Shown: positions 12,101 to 27,100, counted from the stretch's first letter. The stretch is 64,000 nucleotides of DNA from Aplidium turbinatum (GCA_918807975.1 OU964921.1:37474498-37538497); one strand, 5' to 3'. Numbers and translations: made by a program. The notes: generated from the letters alone by a model not told the origin.

Positions 12101-15100
12101 AGTTTCAACATCTTGGATTTAAATAAAACACCAACAGTTTTGTTGCAATTAAAGTTTTGTTGCATTATGGGGACATCCACGTTAATGACAGTAAAACGGA
12201 TCATTTTGATCATTATATTTTCTTTTTCTTTCTGACTTATCAATTGTTTTCTTTGTGCTTGCAATTGTTACCGCATGAATCTAGGGAACCTAACTACTGA
12301 TCCATAGTCAATTAATCTTGTAACTGCTTTAAACTTTAGTCTACGTTCCTTCAGAAACTAGTTGATACGCTACTCTGAAATCATAATGCGAGCGGTAAGG
12401 TTACTTTTGGTCAGCACATTACAGCAATGATAGCGTAACAATGCATCAATTGTTGCGATTGATTATATTTTATCGTTCGACAGTTCGCACCGACGGTTGC
12501 GGTCAATTGACATCATGGCAAGACTACAACCCACCGGCACTAGAATTTCATTACGACCCCAAAATTTCATTACGCGACCCCATTTGGGGTCGCGACCCAT
12601 AGTTTGAGAAGCCCTGGACTCTAGTTTACCAAATTCTATTTGAATAAGTTTATACTGATGAAGCCACACTTGTGTGGCGAAAGCTCTGTATTTAAATAAA
12701 CCGATTCTTCTGATTTGGTGTGATATTGTTTACTTTATCATATTCTGTGTTGCTAGTTTTCATCTTAAGGATTTCCACAAAATGGTATTCTATGCAATGG
12801 TTTTTGTTATAATATCCAATGTTTTACGAAACTCACAATGCAAAATGCAAATAGATTTGTTGACTAAAATTTTGAGCATTGCCACGTGGAATCCGTGATT
12901 TTAGAGCTACTTGCTTCATCTTGGGCTAATACAAAAGACATGGGCAAGATTGCAAAAGCGATAGATTTTTCTCAAATTGGTAGACTTTGCGTTTTTCAGG
13001 CATCATCTATCTTGCACCCGGACAGTCTTTGGATCGTGAGACGAAGTCCTTGTACAAGTTAACGATTGTGGCAACCGATCACGCTCCAGTGAACACGCTT
13101 TCAAGCACAGCTGTTGTCATCATTGAAGTTGATGACGTCAATGATAGCAGACCCAAGTTCACAACAAACTACCAAAAACTACCGGTACTTTTGCATGTAG
13201 ATAAATTACTTGCAGTAGATTATCAACACAACCAAATTTTAAAGGCTGTTGTTGGTTGTAATGTTTCACAATCCTCTGTGGAGTGATTAAATGGTTACGA
13301 AGCTGATTTTCGGGTTTACCAAACTTTAAAGTTTTACATTGCAAAGGAAAACAGTTTATGCTTTTCGACACGCTTATTGAACCATCTAGTCTCTGTTTTT
13401 TTGAGAGCAATTTTGTTTTTGCAGATTGGTCAAGATTTTCATCAATGTTGCTCTCCTGGGGTGTTTAAAAATGCTTATGGGCAACTCTTATGGGCATATT
13501 TTGTTTGCAGATTCATGAAAACTCGGCTGCTGGTACCATCATTGCAAAGCTGACTGCTACTGATGACGATCTTGATTCGGATCTCATGTTCACCATGACG
13601 TCAATGTCGATATATGATGTGGAGCAGAGACAGATTGTATCTGACGCACCAGTTGATGACGTAGCCCTCACGGACAATGACGTCATTTTGAATTGGTTCA
13701 GCCTAAATGCGACAAGTGGAGAAGTTAGCCTGGCATCTGTTAATAAACAGGTGAAATGGCAACCCTGGCTGTGGATGATAAATCTTAAATCCACAACATG
13801 TTTAGTTAATTCTGTAATAAAGCAAAAAATTGTAATTTAAGTTAGAGTTTATAGTCCTAATTACAACATATTTACAGTACTTAATCCAAACGGGAATTTG
13901 ATTTTAGGTAACAGCAACAGTGGATAGGGAAATTTGTTCCAAGGTCTACCTCAATTTCATGGTGCGTGACCAAGCCTCGGCGTCCGAGGAAATGGCCAAT
14001 GCTTTGCAAAAAATGACATTACAGGTGGGTGTAAGAAACATAACCTGTGTAGTTGTATCCTTTCGTATGAACATTACCTCAATATTTCATGTACAGACAG
14101 TAAGTTAGCTGTTCTTGTGGTATGTCAACTATTGAGATATTAGGACTTAGATTTTTTCTCCATTGTTCCGTTTATCCGATAAGTGCGCTTCTATGTCATT
14201 AGCTGACCTGTTGACTTGCTTGTTCAATTCAGTCAAGATTATTTAGTGTTTTTTAAAAAGTAAAGCAATGCAAAGAGTGGTGAAAAAACGTTTACAGAAG
14301 TAATCAATCCGAAGAAAAAGGCAAATTTTTTGTCAATTCTGAACAATTTGAAATCAATGTTTAATTTGCAAATATTTACGTTAGATTGACATCGTCGACC
14401 AAAACGACAATTCTCCAATCTTGGATGTTTTGACAAATCACCACATCTTAGATGACGGTGCAGTTCTTGTTGACGTCATGGAAGAATGCGATGTTGGAAC
14501 GAAATTATTTTCGGTTATGGGCCGAGATTCCGACCAAGGCAACAATGGAAGAGTTGTGTTTGAATTACACAATAATATTGCCAAGCTGGTTCGATTGCAA
14601 GACGAAAATTCAGGTAAATTGTGTTTGTTATATCCCAGACAACAAATTAACCGCTTTTACATTGAATCAACGTTTGCAGGCGTTGGTTCAATGTAAAAAT
14701 TGGTTGATTTGCTGTTTGGGTTAACACGTTTTATTGATGTCTAGCATTAAGTGTTTTGTCCGATTGTTTCATGACATTGCTGAGGACTCAACAGTGCGGC
14801 AAAACGGTTGGATGTATTTATTTTCATTAGTTTTTGTTTATTGTTGATTCTAATTGAAATGAAGTAACGTTAACTTCGATAATGTGCCTTATCTTTATGA
14901 TGTGATTGCACCAGCGTAACAAAGTAAAGCTCCAATATTGTCAGGCACAATCCTTTCTTCTTCTCGACTTGATCGCGAGTCTTTAGCACCATCTGGCGGT
15001 AGTGGATGGATCAACGTGACCCTAGTGGCGCGTGATCTAGGATTTGTTGCAAGCAGATCGACCAGGCTCTTAGTGCGACTCCGAGTGAATGATATCAACG

Positions 15101-18100
15101 ACAATAGCCCAAAGTTTTCTCAAGGATTTTACGAGGTAAAACTATGTCTTCTTCTTCCTTGTTTGAACCTTCTTCGCCACTTCAATGGTCGAGGGGCTCT
15201 GCCTTTTACCACCCCTGGGCAGTGGCGGCGACGCGGTCTAGATGTTTGGGCAGGTGCTAAATGAACTGATTTAACATCCATTGTCTCTACGAGACAAAAC
15301 GGTCTAGTGTTCTATCTAGAGCAGTACCGTACTCAACCTGAGTTCCGCGAAGGTTCCTCGTTTTTTGAGGGAAACTGATTTCTTGCTTCAGTCTATTGAT
15401 GCGTCTGTAACATGTACCATACTTTTTACCAACAAATTCAAATCAATAGAACATTTGGCCGAAATCTATGAGAATTGCAATTTGCAAATGCTTTACAACT
15501 GTGCAAATTCAAAACCTAATATCTGCTCTCACGGAATTTAAGTCACGCTTCCGTATTTTGAAAGCGACTTGACTGTGTAACGTTTATGCTTTCATAAATC
15601 CCACCATGATGTTACTGCTCAAAAAGCACTACCGGTACATTATGAAATAAGGCGGGGAATTGAAAAGTGCTCATAGCGTAGGCTATATAAACCAAAAGGA
15701 TTTCCATTTTTTGAAACAGACTTTCAGAACGGAAGAGGAACGACTCTCGAACAAAAGGTAAACCTCACGACGGGAAAATGTCGCTTTTCTGACACCCGTC
15801 GTAATGAACTAAATTGGGTAGACAGGATAAGCGTTTTTAATTTTCCGAGTAGGAGTTCGTAACCTTGATTATTGTATAATACCTTTAACTTCAATATAGC
15901 AAACTTGTTTAAATTGTAGGAAATTATACCCTAGACAGAAACACTCTAAATTAACCTCAACTAGACACTCAGAGCCTCCTTAACGAGCAAAAACCCTTCC
16001 AGTCATTCTAAATTTTTCACCGTGTCACATTCACACTCCAAGTAGGTTGAGTGCCGTTGGTAGCCAAAAAGAAACATTGATAGTTGTTGCGTCACTTGTT
16101 CATTGTTAAGCTATTAACAAGAATGTTAATGTTTATTTTTCTTTTTTGTTAGTGGGGGTTCTGTGACAAAGGAAAAAGTAAATCAAGGGTCCGCGATGAC
16201 GAAAAGGTTGAAGAGTGTTGACCAAGAAGTGTCTAAAAATTTTATCGTCTCAATGTAACAAAACGATCTAGGAAACTCTTTCAGGCTAATACCAAGTTAA
16301 TATCCTGAAACAATTTTTAGGGTTCTGCAGCTGAAGATGCACTAATAGGCACTAAAGTCACAACGATTCATGCCACAGATAAAGATGACGGGGATTTTGG
16401 TGACGTCACTTACAAGATTCTCGGAGCTTTGGGATACTTCAAAATTCATCCGCAGTCGGTAAATGTGCTCATAGTTTACGCATTACTAAATACAACAATG
16501 CAAGTTAAGAAATAGTTCGTTGTGGTGAAAGAACACCATAAAGGAGTCAAGTACAAATTGAAATGTGGGCAAAAACAATGTTTGACATGTTTGTAATAAA
16601 AAGAATTGGCTTTCTTGCATTGGGAAACTCAGTAGTTGAGCATACTTGTATTGGAGTTGCTTTGAGTTATTGGTTCTCGACCGGTAGCTGATGTTGACAA
16701 TTTGAAATTACGTCTTATTGTTGAAGTGCAGTTGGTTTTCATAGTTTTTAGCTTTTTGTTCTGCTGCCGAAACGTAACGACTAACGAAAGCCAATATTGG
16801 AAGCAATAACATTTAAGACGTTTACAGGGTGATATATCAGTCACAAAGAAATTGGACAGAGAAAGAGCGGAACAACACGTATTTACAGTGATAGCAAAAG
16901 ACAATTCTAGAGGCGCGGATGAATCAAGAGACTCTTCTGTGCAGGTAACCCAATCCCATACAGAAAAATCCGTCATTTTTACATTGATTCAACGTCTGCA
17001 GACGTTAAATCAATGTAAAAATGTGACGGATTTTGTTGTCTGGGATTATATTTATGACAATTTTCAGAAGTCGTTTGTTTGCAGCGTGCATTTCATTCAA
17101 CTGCTGGTTGACAATAGGTTTGAAAAACAACAAAGTGATTGCAAGAAAAGTGATTCATCAATTTCTTAGAATAATTTTGAAAACACACATTCAAAGGTAT
17201 TGCTATGAATGTGAGCAAACTGTCAACATTAATAAATCGAAAGTAAGTTCTTAAAATTTCTCCACAGTCTTTGCTACAGCACATGCAGGACTACGCTTGA
17301 ATACAATGCCAAACTAAGTCTGAATCATATAATTTAATGTAGTAGGATTAAATCAAAATGGCCACATGTGTTTTTTTTTTTGAGTGAAAGCAATTAAAAC
17401 AATAAATACAAAGTAACTCTTAATGACAATGGCCAACGACATATCATTGAATTCCTGAGGTAATTTCAAATATTTTCACAAAACAGGAGCGCTTAGTGTT
17501 TACAGACCATACAAGCGAAACTTAACGCATAAGATTAGGCTACATCTGCTTGACGGAAAACAAAACCTTAAAAAACTGGAAGGTAGTTTTGTCGAAAGGT
17601 GTCACTATTATTTTTTTTCAATCTTGCGCGGAAACAGAAATAGTAAATTCATTGTTTTAAGTACGGTGTTTTTAAAAACGATAGTAATGACAAGATATGA
17701 CATAACATGGCGCTGAAGTTGATATAATAATAATGAAAAAATGACATCAGTATCATCACCAATACTATTTTCAATTAGGTAACTATCACGGTTTTTGACG
17801 TCAATGACAACGCACCCACGTTCATTCAACCAAAACAATCGACAATCAATGTCTACGAAAACATTGCGCTGGGAAGTCCCATAACTATGGCAACCGCCAC
17901 AGACCCTGATGCCGGGCCGAACGGACAAGTGACGTATTCGCTGAGCGCTTTTGCAGGTGAGCTGATGCATCGTCTGTTACTCTGTTGTTGTGACGTCATT
18001 ACACGGCGGTTTCCAAGCTGAAGACTTTGACTTCCTCGCTCTTCCACTCGCAAATTACCAACAGCCCGGCAGAGCTAACTTTGATGAAACTTGGCATTTT

Positions 18101-21100
18101 TAACCCGTCCGCTTCATCGAGTATGTGACGAAGAAATTTATAGTTTTGATCGAAAGCTGAAATTCTGTTAAATATACACCGGTTAGTAAGAAAAATAAAA
18201 AATAAACAACAAACCCCAAGAAACCTGATGTGGAGCAAATTGTACTTCATCTACCTTGCAAACTTATTTTGGATTTCACTCGTGGTAGTTTGTCACAATT
18301 GTTTCCATCTCTTACTCGTAAAGAGACTTTGGAAAGACTGATGACGTAGTTTATTGGGATATCAAACGTTAAACAGTCAATTATATGGTCAAATAGTTTT
18401 ACTTCTGAGATGATAGGTGAAATCCTTCAAGGACTAAGCAAATGGTTCACCACTTCCAGCACGTAAACAAATCAAAGAGTGTTATAAATTAGTTGAGCGT
18501 GGTTGATGGGGAAATTACGGCCGATGCTTCCCGAAGCTTGGTAACTGAGTGTTGGACAACTCTTTAATGTTATTTTGCATGGTGAGACCATGACAGGCGA
18601 CAAACTGCAATTCTTACAGCATTTCAGTCAGACCGTTACCAGCAGTCTGAAAAATATTACAAATTAGGCCGATGTGGTATATATAGTTGCTATAACATGG
18701 TGCGGACAATTTTTTCAAGACTGAAACTACGAAAGAAAAAAACTTGTTTACTGCCTAACCTGTTATTTCCACAATCAGCAACAAACAAATATCCGTTGTT
18801 ACCAAAACATAACCCAAATGGGTTCCAGAACTTTCCATCTTCACTCCCCTTTCCTCCAATCTCAAACAATGGTCTTCCTGCTAATGAGTAGACCTGGGAA
18901 AAGTAACGCAAGATACCGTGATATCGTTTTACTATTCGAAACTTTTTATAGGTTGTTTTATCCTGAGATCTTGTACTGCTTTCAATTGCTACCTAATTCT
19001 AGCAAAACGCATTTAACTACAATTCATTAAAGCAACCAAGAGAAGTTTTCATGTTAAGTTTGCAACAGAACCAAGTCCTAAAATAACTTCCGATTGATTT
19101 TTCAATTTTATTAATTTTACTTTAATTGAATTCAATTCTAATTAATCTACTATAGTCTATGACTCCATGGATTCTTTTTACGTGCTGCTTGAAAGGTGAC
19201 ATATTCATGTACAAAATGCTTCCTTTGTTATATTGTTTTAACTTTTGGTGACGTTGAAAACAATAACTAAGGGCAGTTTGCGCAAAAGGGCAGTTTTTGC
19301 TAGCTCGGTGAGTACTGAGTACTTTGAGGCAGATATGTTGGAAAATGTTTATGAAGCGTCTGGCTCAACTTGCATTAATAAATTTACAATAGTAGTCTAC
19401 TTTTTTGTATGACAGTATCTTATTTGCTTGTAAACTAAGCTTTTGCATAGGATTACCTTGATTACATGATTTTGGCTGTCACTGATGAGCAACTCATCTC
19501 GCTTGCTAATCGCTAGCGCCACCGGCTGGTCAAAACTTGCCAAGTTCGATCCGTGGCAGCCAAATCTTTTTCGGATGTTTCCCTTATGATCGAACACTGA
19601 CACCGTGTGGTCGATGATGTCAGTTACGTAGGAGACACCGATTTTATCACAGACGACGCTGTAGCTGTTGTTTCTAAAGTTTCCTTGACCGAAAACTAAC
19701 TTAACGTGACCGTCTGTAAACAAAATACGAGTGAGGACATGGTTTTAAATTTTTAAAGAGATCATGATTTGCTTGAGTTGAAAATAAGCTTATTAGTTGG
19801 TTTAAAATTTAAAAGTGTCGTGCTGGTGTGAAAAGGTCTGATTTTCCAACTTTATCGTATACCAGCTCTTGTTAGCAGTTGGTATAGCAATGATAAAGCA
19901 ATACATGTTTTTTTTCAAAAAGATATTATGTCAATGATCGATTTACCGTACGTTTTTTATGCACCACATGGTACAGTATATATAATATAATGTGTATGAC
20001 AAGGCGATACAATTTACAGTAGATGTACCATAAAAGATTCAGTGAAGTAAGCGTATGTGCAAAAAAGCTATGGTGGCCTACGTTGACAGGTTAAATTGAA
20101 TGTTTAATATCCTGACCGATAAATGTCTTACAGACTTTGAGATTGTTTTTCCCTGGTATATATTTTAAAGTTTTTACACGTCCAAAAATGTGATTGGTCT
20201 GTATTAACATATCAGAAATTTCTTACAATAAAGTTTATTGTAAGAATAAAGCAATATCGCCAAACGTCAGTAAACGTCACCTGTCGTCTGCATAATCAAT
20301 TTGTCAAAGTCCTTGTTCAACGTTCGAAAGGGTATTGGTTCGACACCGCTCAAAAGCATGTGACTATGTTTTTGACAAGACACTCAAAGGCATGCCTGTA
20401 GGTGAACACGAAGATGGGCTTCCTTGCCTTCCCATTCACTTAATTACAGTAAAATTTTCACCCACCGCGTATAAGCCTACAGGCTTCAAGATAGATACAA
20501 CAAAAATTACAAATTGATATAGATAAAGTATTTATCTCACCCATATCAAACATTCGCACTTCCTTTCCGCAGCACACCAAAATCTCGTTACGTTTCGTCA
20601 CGAATACGCCTTTGGGGTTGAGTTTACTGTTTGTGCTGAAGGCTGATAAAAAATGACCGTGCTTGTCCAATATTTGAATCCGTTTGTTGTTGCTGTCTGA
20701 GATTACGATGTCATCATCACGCGTTAAATCCAACCCGGAAATTTGACCTGAAGAAAACAAACTTTATGTCAACACTCTTTGTCCGCAGGAAATCTTTCAC
20801 ATATCACCCATAAATATAATATGGTTAATGTGACTAGCTACTTAAGACATTTTATTTTTTGCCGTGACAGCAGAACGTCTACAACTTCCGCATTCAACTG
20901 TGAAAAATAGCAAAAGATGTAATTTTAGAGAATTAAAATTCCCTTGTCCGAGAATATTAAAGGGCGGGGAAACCCAAATTAACTTTTTGCGAGTTTTTTG
21001 ATTCAGCGTGATGTCATTGTGTACAACATGCGTTTTAACAAAAAAAAATCCAAATTTTGTAGCCCTCGTCTCGCTAAGGCCGCTTTTGTTTGATACCCGT

Positions 21101-24100
21101 TTGCGAGGTCTCGCGCGCATCAAGCTGTGATGCTGTTCGCTGTGACGTCACAAGGTACATATAGTTGTGGCCAAACGTTTAAGACCAGACTTGATTTATG
21201 ACCATTTTTGCATTACTTCAAAATACTGCATCATATATTGTTTCAGTTGCATCATCGTTATGCATCATCTTATATCTGATGCAGTATTTTGAAGTAATGC
21301 AAAAATCGTCATAAATCAAGTCTGGTCTTAAACTTTTGGCCACAACTATATGTACCTTGTGACGTCACAGCGAACAGCATCACAGCTTGATGCTCAACGA
21401 GACCTCGCAATCGGGTATCAAACAAAAGCGGCCTTAGCGAGACGAGGGCAACAAAATTTGGATTTTTTTATTGCTAAAACGCATGTTGTACACAATGACA
21501 TCACGCTGAAACAAAAAACTCGCAAAAAGTTAATTTGGGTTTCCCCACCCTTTAAGATAAAAATGCTTTTTTTTCAACAAAAGAGCACAGGACGTATGAG
21601 TTTGCTTTGTATATGGTCGCTTTTTGTTCTGGGTTGGAAAGAAATTTTCATGCTTTTTAAAGGAGAGTTAGGTCAGCAACCCATTTTTATTATAAAAACT
21701 CTAAATAGACAAATTAAGTTATTTCACGAAGTGTAAAGTATGATAACTTGCAACACTTTATTCCTTAGTGACGGCAACAATTGTATCAATACAAGGCTTT
21801 AATTTCTAGTCAGGCGAGGGTGTATTTTCACCTTTTACTGGACCAGAACCAATTCTTTTGGTTTCGAACTTGACAACTTTGACTGGTAAAGCGTGTTCAC
21901 CTGGGTGTAAAAATGTCGCATAACATTAAACACACAAACTCACTGACAAAACTGCCTTCGCAAAATTTCGTCTTAAACTTTTGTAGGTAGGCCCACTACG
22001 TAAAAAATCAATTGTGAAAAAGACTGTTACCATGACTGGGTTTGCATTTAAAAGCTCACATCTTTCAGGAGGAAATGCAAAGTGAAATCCTTTACTCCTC
22101 AACGACGAGAGGTTAAGGTCGGATACACCAACAGTGGGCTTGTCACTGATTAAGTTAATCTGCTGATTAAGTAAATGTTGCGCGGACAAGATACAGTAAC
22201 CGTAATCCGCTGCTTAGAATCGCCGATTACTGACCCACAGATAACCTTTGAAAAAACTATATATCCAGAGCGTAGTGTATTTTCAATGTGAATGTTGATA
22301 ATTTTGCAACTTGTCAACTAACTTTGTAAATAGTAGGCACTATAAATACCATTTCCGGTTTTGGTGATGCATGATCTCGAAAAATCTCCGTTTTTGGTGA
22401 CATCATATTGCCTCTCGCTTACGCGCACAATCTCTTCCCGGTAGCTTTCCAGCTGAGAATCCGTGGATTCGTTGCGTCTGTGACGCGTTGTGGACGAGGT
22501 TGGTGTTGCGTTGTTTTTAGCGTTATTGGTATTCCGTGCGTGTAGTCTCTGACGTCCAGATACGCCATTGTGGCGTCTTTTTTCTGATGTATCATTTCGC
22601 TTCGTTTCGGATTCATTATGAAAAGACTTTATCTTGTACTTAAAGGAAGAATGATCACAATTGCTAGCATCCAAAGTAGAGTGAGCTTCGGGAATTCTGG
22701 AACGTGATGTGGGGTTCTTATTTTTTTCCAAAACTTCAGTGCCTCCGTCTGAATCTGAAATCAAACAATCAGTTGAGATTGGTTTCATCAACAAAGACAA
22801 TTGGTTTATTCTTTGGCTTTTCCTTCACCATTCTTTAGTGCCAAAATACACAAGGCAAAATCATTTATAAAGTATGACGTGATCGAATCCAAGTTCAACA
22901 GTGTTCACAAACTTTGTGAGCGGATTGCTTTCATTGTAGAAGATTTGCCCAATAAACTTCAGAACAATTACACGATAGTAACAATGAAGGAAGAGTCAAC
23001 TTTGGCTTGCATAAGGTTATGAAATGTTAAACAGTTAAACATATTATTTTTATCAACAAAGTATTGCTTTGCAACAAAGTGTAACTGCCAGAGTCTAAAG
23101 TGTCACAGAAAGCCTCATTTTACATTAAAAAGGTGCATTTGATGTTGTCTTTGCTATCTTGTATACTCAGGGCCGTTGAGAGGATAATTTGGGCCCAAAG
23201 TGAATGAGATCTTCTGAGAAGCCCAAAATCAAGACTCTTCTAAGATCTTCATGTCACCGGGCCCCTTCAAAAGTTTACGGGCCTCTAATATCATCCCGGG
23301 CCCGGGTCTAAAAGTACCTCCTGGACCCCTTGTCAACGGTACTGTGTATACCTGTATGACTGCTGGTAAAATCTCGGAAGTCATGAAATTAAAATTATCA
23401 GTTTTGTTCAACGGAAAGCTTCGTGACAAATTGTTCGTGCGTCTTAAAAGTTTTTAACCTAACGAAGAGCTTTATTAACGTTAAGCTTGCAACTAGCAGC
23501 GCAACCAGATGTTTGTGCTGAGAGACGAAAACTGGTGGAGAAGCATCCACCAGCTTAGTAGCAGTTTTGGTGCGATTTCTTTATTTAGTTTCGGGAGAGA
23601 GTTTGCTTTTTTATACCAAAGACAGGCAAGACACAACAATAACACAGGGTTGAGCATTACAACAGTATATTACATATTTACAAATAGTTCAACATTCAAA
23701 CGTTTTCGACCTAACTTAAGTCCTCATCAGGAATCTGTAAATAATTATAAACTACAATAAATTTCACTTCTTGACAGTGACTACCGTAACTAACTGACTA
23801 ACTAAAAGCATCGAGAAACACGCACGATTAAAAGCACTGGAGTGGAAAACATACAGACAGACGAAAAATTACATTAAGAAAAGGCAACTGCATGACTAAG
23901 TTACAAACGAATTTGCACCACGGAGTACGTGATACAACTAGGCTAATAAATATTGAGGAGAATGGAGGCGCCACCGGCAAATAATTGTTTGTTTAGATTT
24001 GGATTGTAGCGTTTGATTAACAACGCTTCCTGAATTTTTGTGTCAAATTGGGATTTGCCTTTGCGTAAAATTTTAAATGATTCAGCAGAGAATTTTTGAT

Positions 24101-27100
24101 CAGTGCAAAAAGAACAATCCATGATATGGTCCTTGATGGCACTTTTCTTTAAAGGGAAGAAAGTATCCCATTTAGCTTGTTAAAGAGTAGTTTTCCCTGT
24201 AACTCCTTAACTGTACTCCCCTTCCCCCGTTGTCTATGACGAAAAGTACACCAGTGCTTTCGACAACAAGCTTCTAAAGTGGGTGAATGACGTTTTGTCA
24301 ATTTAACGTTAAATCACATTTTATTTCGAAAAAAAAAGAGCAAGTTAACGGAAAATTAACGCTCGCCTTGATTATGCGGTTTCTTCCAACTTCGTCTAGC
24401 GAACGATAAGATATCTGCTGTGTTTTTCTCCAACAGGGCTATGGCCTGGTTTTCCTGTAAGTACAATGTCAAATATGTAATATCAAAAACCAAATTTCAT
24501 AAATTGACGAAGCCAAAGGAACGTTGATATTTCTTACTTCTTTTAGTTTTCTTCTGTTGTTGCTTTTAGATGGGTAGTCGTCGTATCTGAAGTGTCCTTT
24601 TGCCTTTTTCGTTTTGACAGATTCGATTTCTGGAGGCTTGGCATAAATTACTCCGTTGCATTTTTCGTCCAAAATACTTTTGTATTCTTCATAGTCATAT
24701 CCCGCTAGTTCGAGCTGAATCACTAAATTTTGCGCCGTCGCCTTCCATCCATTGCGCATGCGCCAATTCATCAAGAAATGGAATTTTATCCCTTGGCTGC
24801 TTTGACCCTTTAAAATAACTTTTTGAACTTCTTTTTCGTCGAATCCAAGTCTTCTGCCGAGATACCAGGGCGTACGCGTCATTTCGAACGACAATCTAAA
24901 TGACAATGTCCAGATCTTCAACATTAATCATGAATCAAAAGCGATAACATCAGCCCACGACTGTGATTGAGATAAGCTGCTCATGTCACAAACATACGTA
25001 CTTTTGGCTAAAACAAGCTGGAAGACAAAGTTTAGAATTGTTTACAGACTATTTTCTCTTAATATGGTTTGGTCAAAAAATGTACCATATAGGTATATTT
25101 CTGCCTTTAAAAAAATCTTCGGGCTTACAACACAGGCCTCTCTTGTGGCTCTATACTTTATTTTATAATTTGTACAAGATGAACATAACTGGCGATCCAT
25201 GAGCTCAGGCTTAGAATTCGAAATTATGTTCATATTTTAATATCTTTCCATTGCGGATTAAATGTAACAACCACAAGCAAGAGGAATATAAAGAAAATTT
25301 TATTTAGTCATACAAGGTTTAGGTTTGCATGAATCTCTACGTTGGTAACAGCCCAACTTATTAGGCTATAAATAATGCGACAACAATTGTCTTACTTTGG
25401 TGCAGTGAAATGTTGATTTCAGCTAAACAGTTGGCATGAAATCTTGTTCATCGTTTAATGGTGCACTCATGCGTGACCTCACCTGTATAATTGATCTTTT
25501 GAAACTCGTTGAGATTTCTGGTCACGCTTCACCTGTTTCAGATGGCGTTTTTTCCTCTGATGTTTTGAGTTGAATCTGCAAATTCAAATTTATAATGAAT
25601 TACGATAAACTAGAGCGAAATTGAAGATGAAGACATGGATTTAACTTTCAATTTAACACATTCGCAATTCCAGCTGCTGCCACTGGCATTTATTGTACCC
25701 GTGCGCTCTGGTTCTTTGTAACAAGCAGAATAGAACAGTGGTTCTCAACCGGGGGTCCGCGGACCCCAAGGGGTCTGTGAAGCGATTTCCGGGGGTCCGC
25801 GAAAGTTTCCGAGTTTTCAACATGACGGATAAATTAAGAAATTTAAAAATTGTTTGTGCTTTGTTTATGTATTAGCCTACAGTGATTCTTAAACTGTAAG
25901 TCGCAACGCACTGGTGCGTCGTTTGAAATTGCAAAGGACATTGCACAAAGGTTTGGTTTCTTAACTAAAATACCATATAAATTACTTAAACCTTTTAATA
26001 AGGCTATGTTGGCTATGTTCAACTAAATTCTTTTAAGACAACAGATTGTTGATCAATGATTCATTTAGAAATACAAACGTTAGTCAGCAGTCTATCACCA
26101 CTCACAGTTTTGCAATGACTGTGATTATAACGAATTAATATTGATTTCAAATGAAAAAAGGGAGAAATTCTTTGTAACAGTCGGAATAAAAGCAGATTGT
26201 CACTGTATACATCTTGTGATAGTTTAGCTTAATTTGCACCAGTAGAACATCACATATTATTTAATTTAATGCCTGGTGAACAGCTTCATTCAATTTTCAG
26301 TCGCAAGTATTCTATTAACTTTTGATGAAAGTTATAGAAAAACATCAAATGAGCATATAGCTTACCGATGTTTGATCCTGTGTGCCAACATATAGCTCAT
26401 AAATCATAACATAATTTCGTCAATCTCATCAATCGTCAAGTTAAGTGTGTTGCTTTGAAACTTATGTAACATATGATTCCATAAGAAAACGCGATATACC
26501 AATATTTCAAATTGAAATTTTTAGGGGTCCGCGACCGCTTCGAAGACACCAAAAGGAGTCCACCAAGACAAAAAGGTTGAGAACCACTGGAATAGAACAT
26601 AAAAGTTTACGGGCAAACAAACTTCAAAAAGAACTTAGAGCATTTTTTTGCTGAAAAGTTTCAGCATCTTGTCACGGAAAGCTAAAATAGCTTTTCCTGT
26701 TTAAAATTCTTGTGATTTTATAATAAACCAAACATATAATAGCGTTGAACTTCCATAACAGTGCTTCTTCGAACCCAATGTTGGCAACCGGAAGCAGGCC
26801 TGCGTATTTTAAAGCAGAAAGTCTATTTTGATGAAAGATCAAACTAAATCAGTATTTGTTACTGAATTTAGCATTGTAAAAATGGCTAAACATTATCATA
26901 TGAAAATATAGCAGCAAGAATTAAATAGTTTATGATATACAAAGATGGGGCAAACGTCTTTAAAATCTCACCCAAAGGTAGGCGTGAATAGTCAAGGGAC
27001 AGAAAGGAGCCTATTGACGCAGTGGTAACCTACTGCTACTGTTCAGTAAATATTTTGGAGAAAATCACGTACCTCGAAGTGCCATGGTGATCCTTTAGCG

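Larger units (their letters stand above)
11219..12736. mobile_element. PLE-like element with inverted hammerhead arms (family 1)
   Basis: Flanked by the 12-bp repeat atcatattctgt (11207-11218, 12737-12748). Inverted arms of about 105 bp, ~11311-11420 and ~12629-12736, each contain CTGATGA, a 7-bp stem GCCACAC/GTGTGGC and GAAA. Between the arms sit a hAT-like element and LINE coding remnants; no PLE protein remains. Fossil. Confidence 0.7.

Noticed and set aside
22801-23022. Plus-strand 73-codon ORF with charged, protein-like composition
   Set aside because: No splice sites or family match, and it lies beside antisense NHL exon 1; likely chance.
25042-25233. Minus-strand ORF upstream of the Death-domain gene as a further exon
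   Set aside because: The Death-domain ATG has an in-frame stop just upstream, and the ORF has no matching splice sites or domain.
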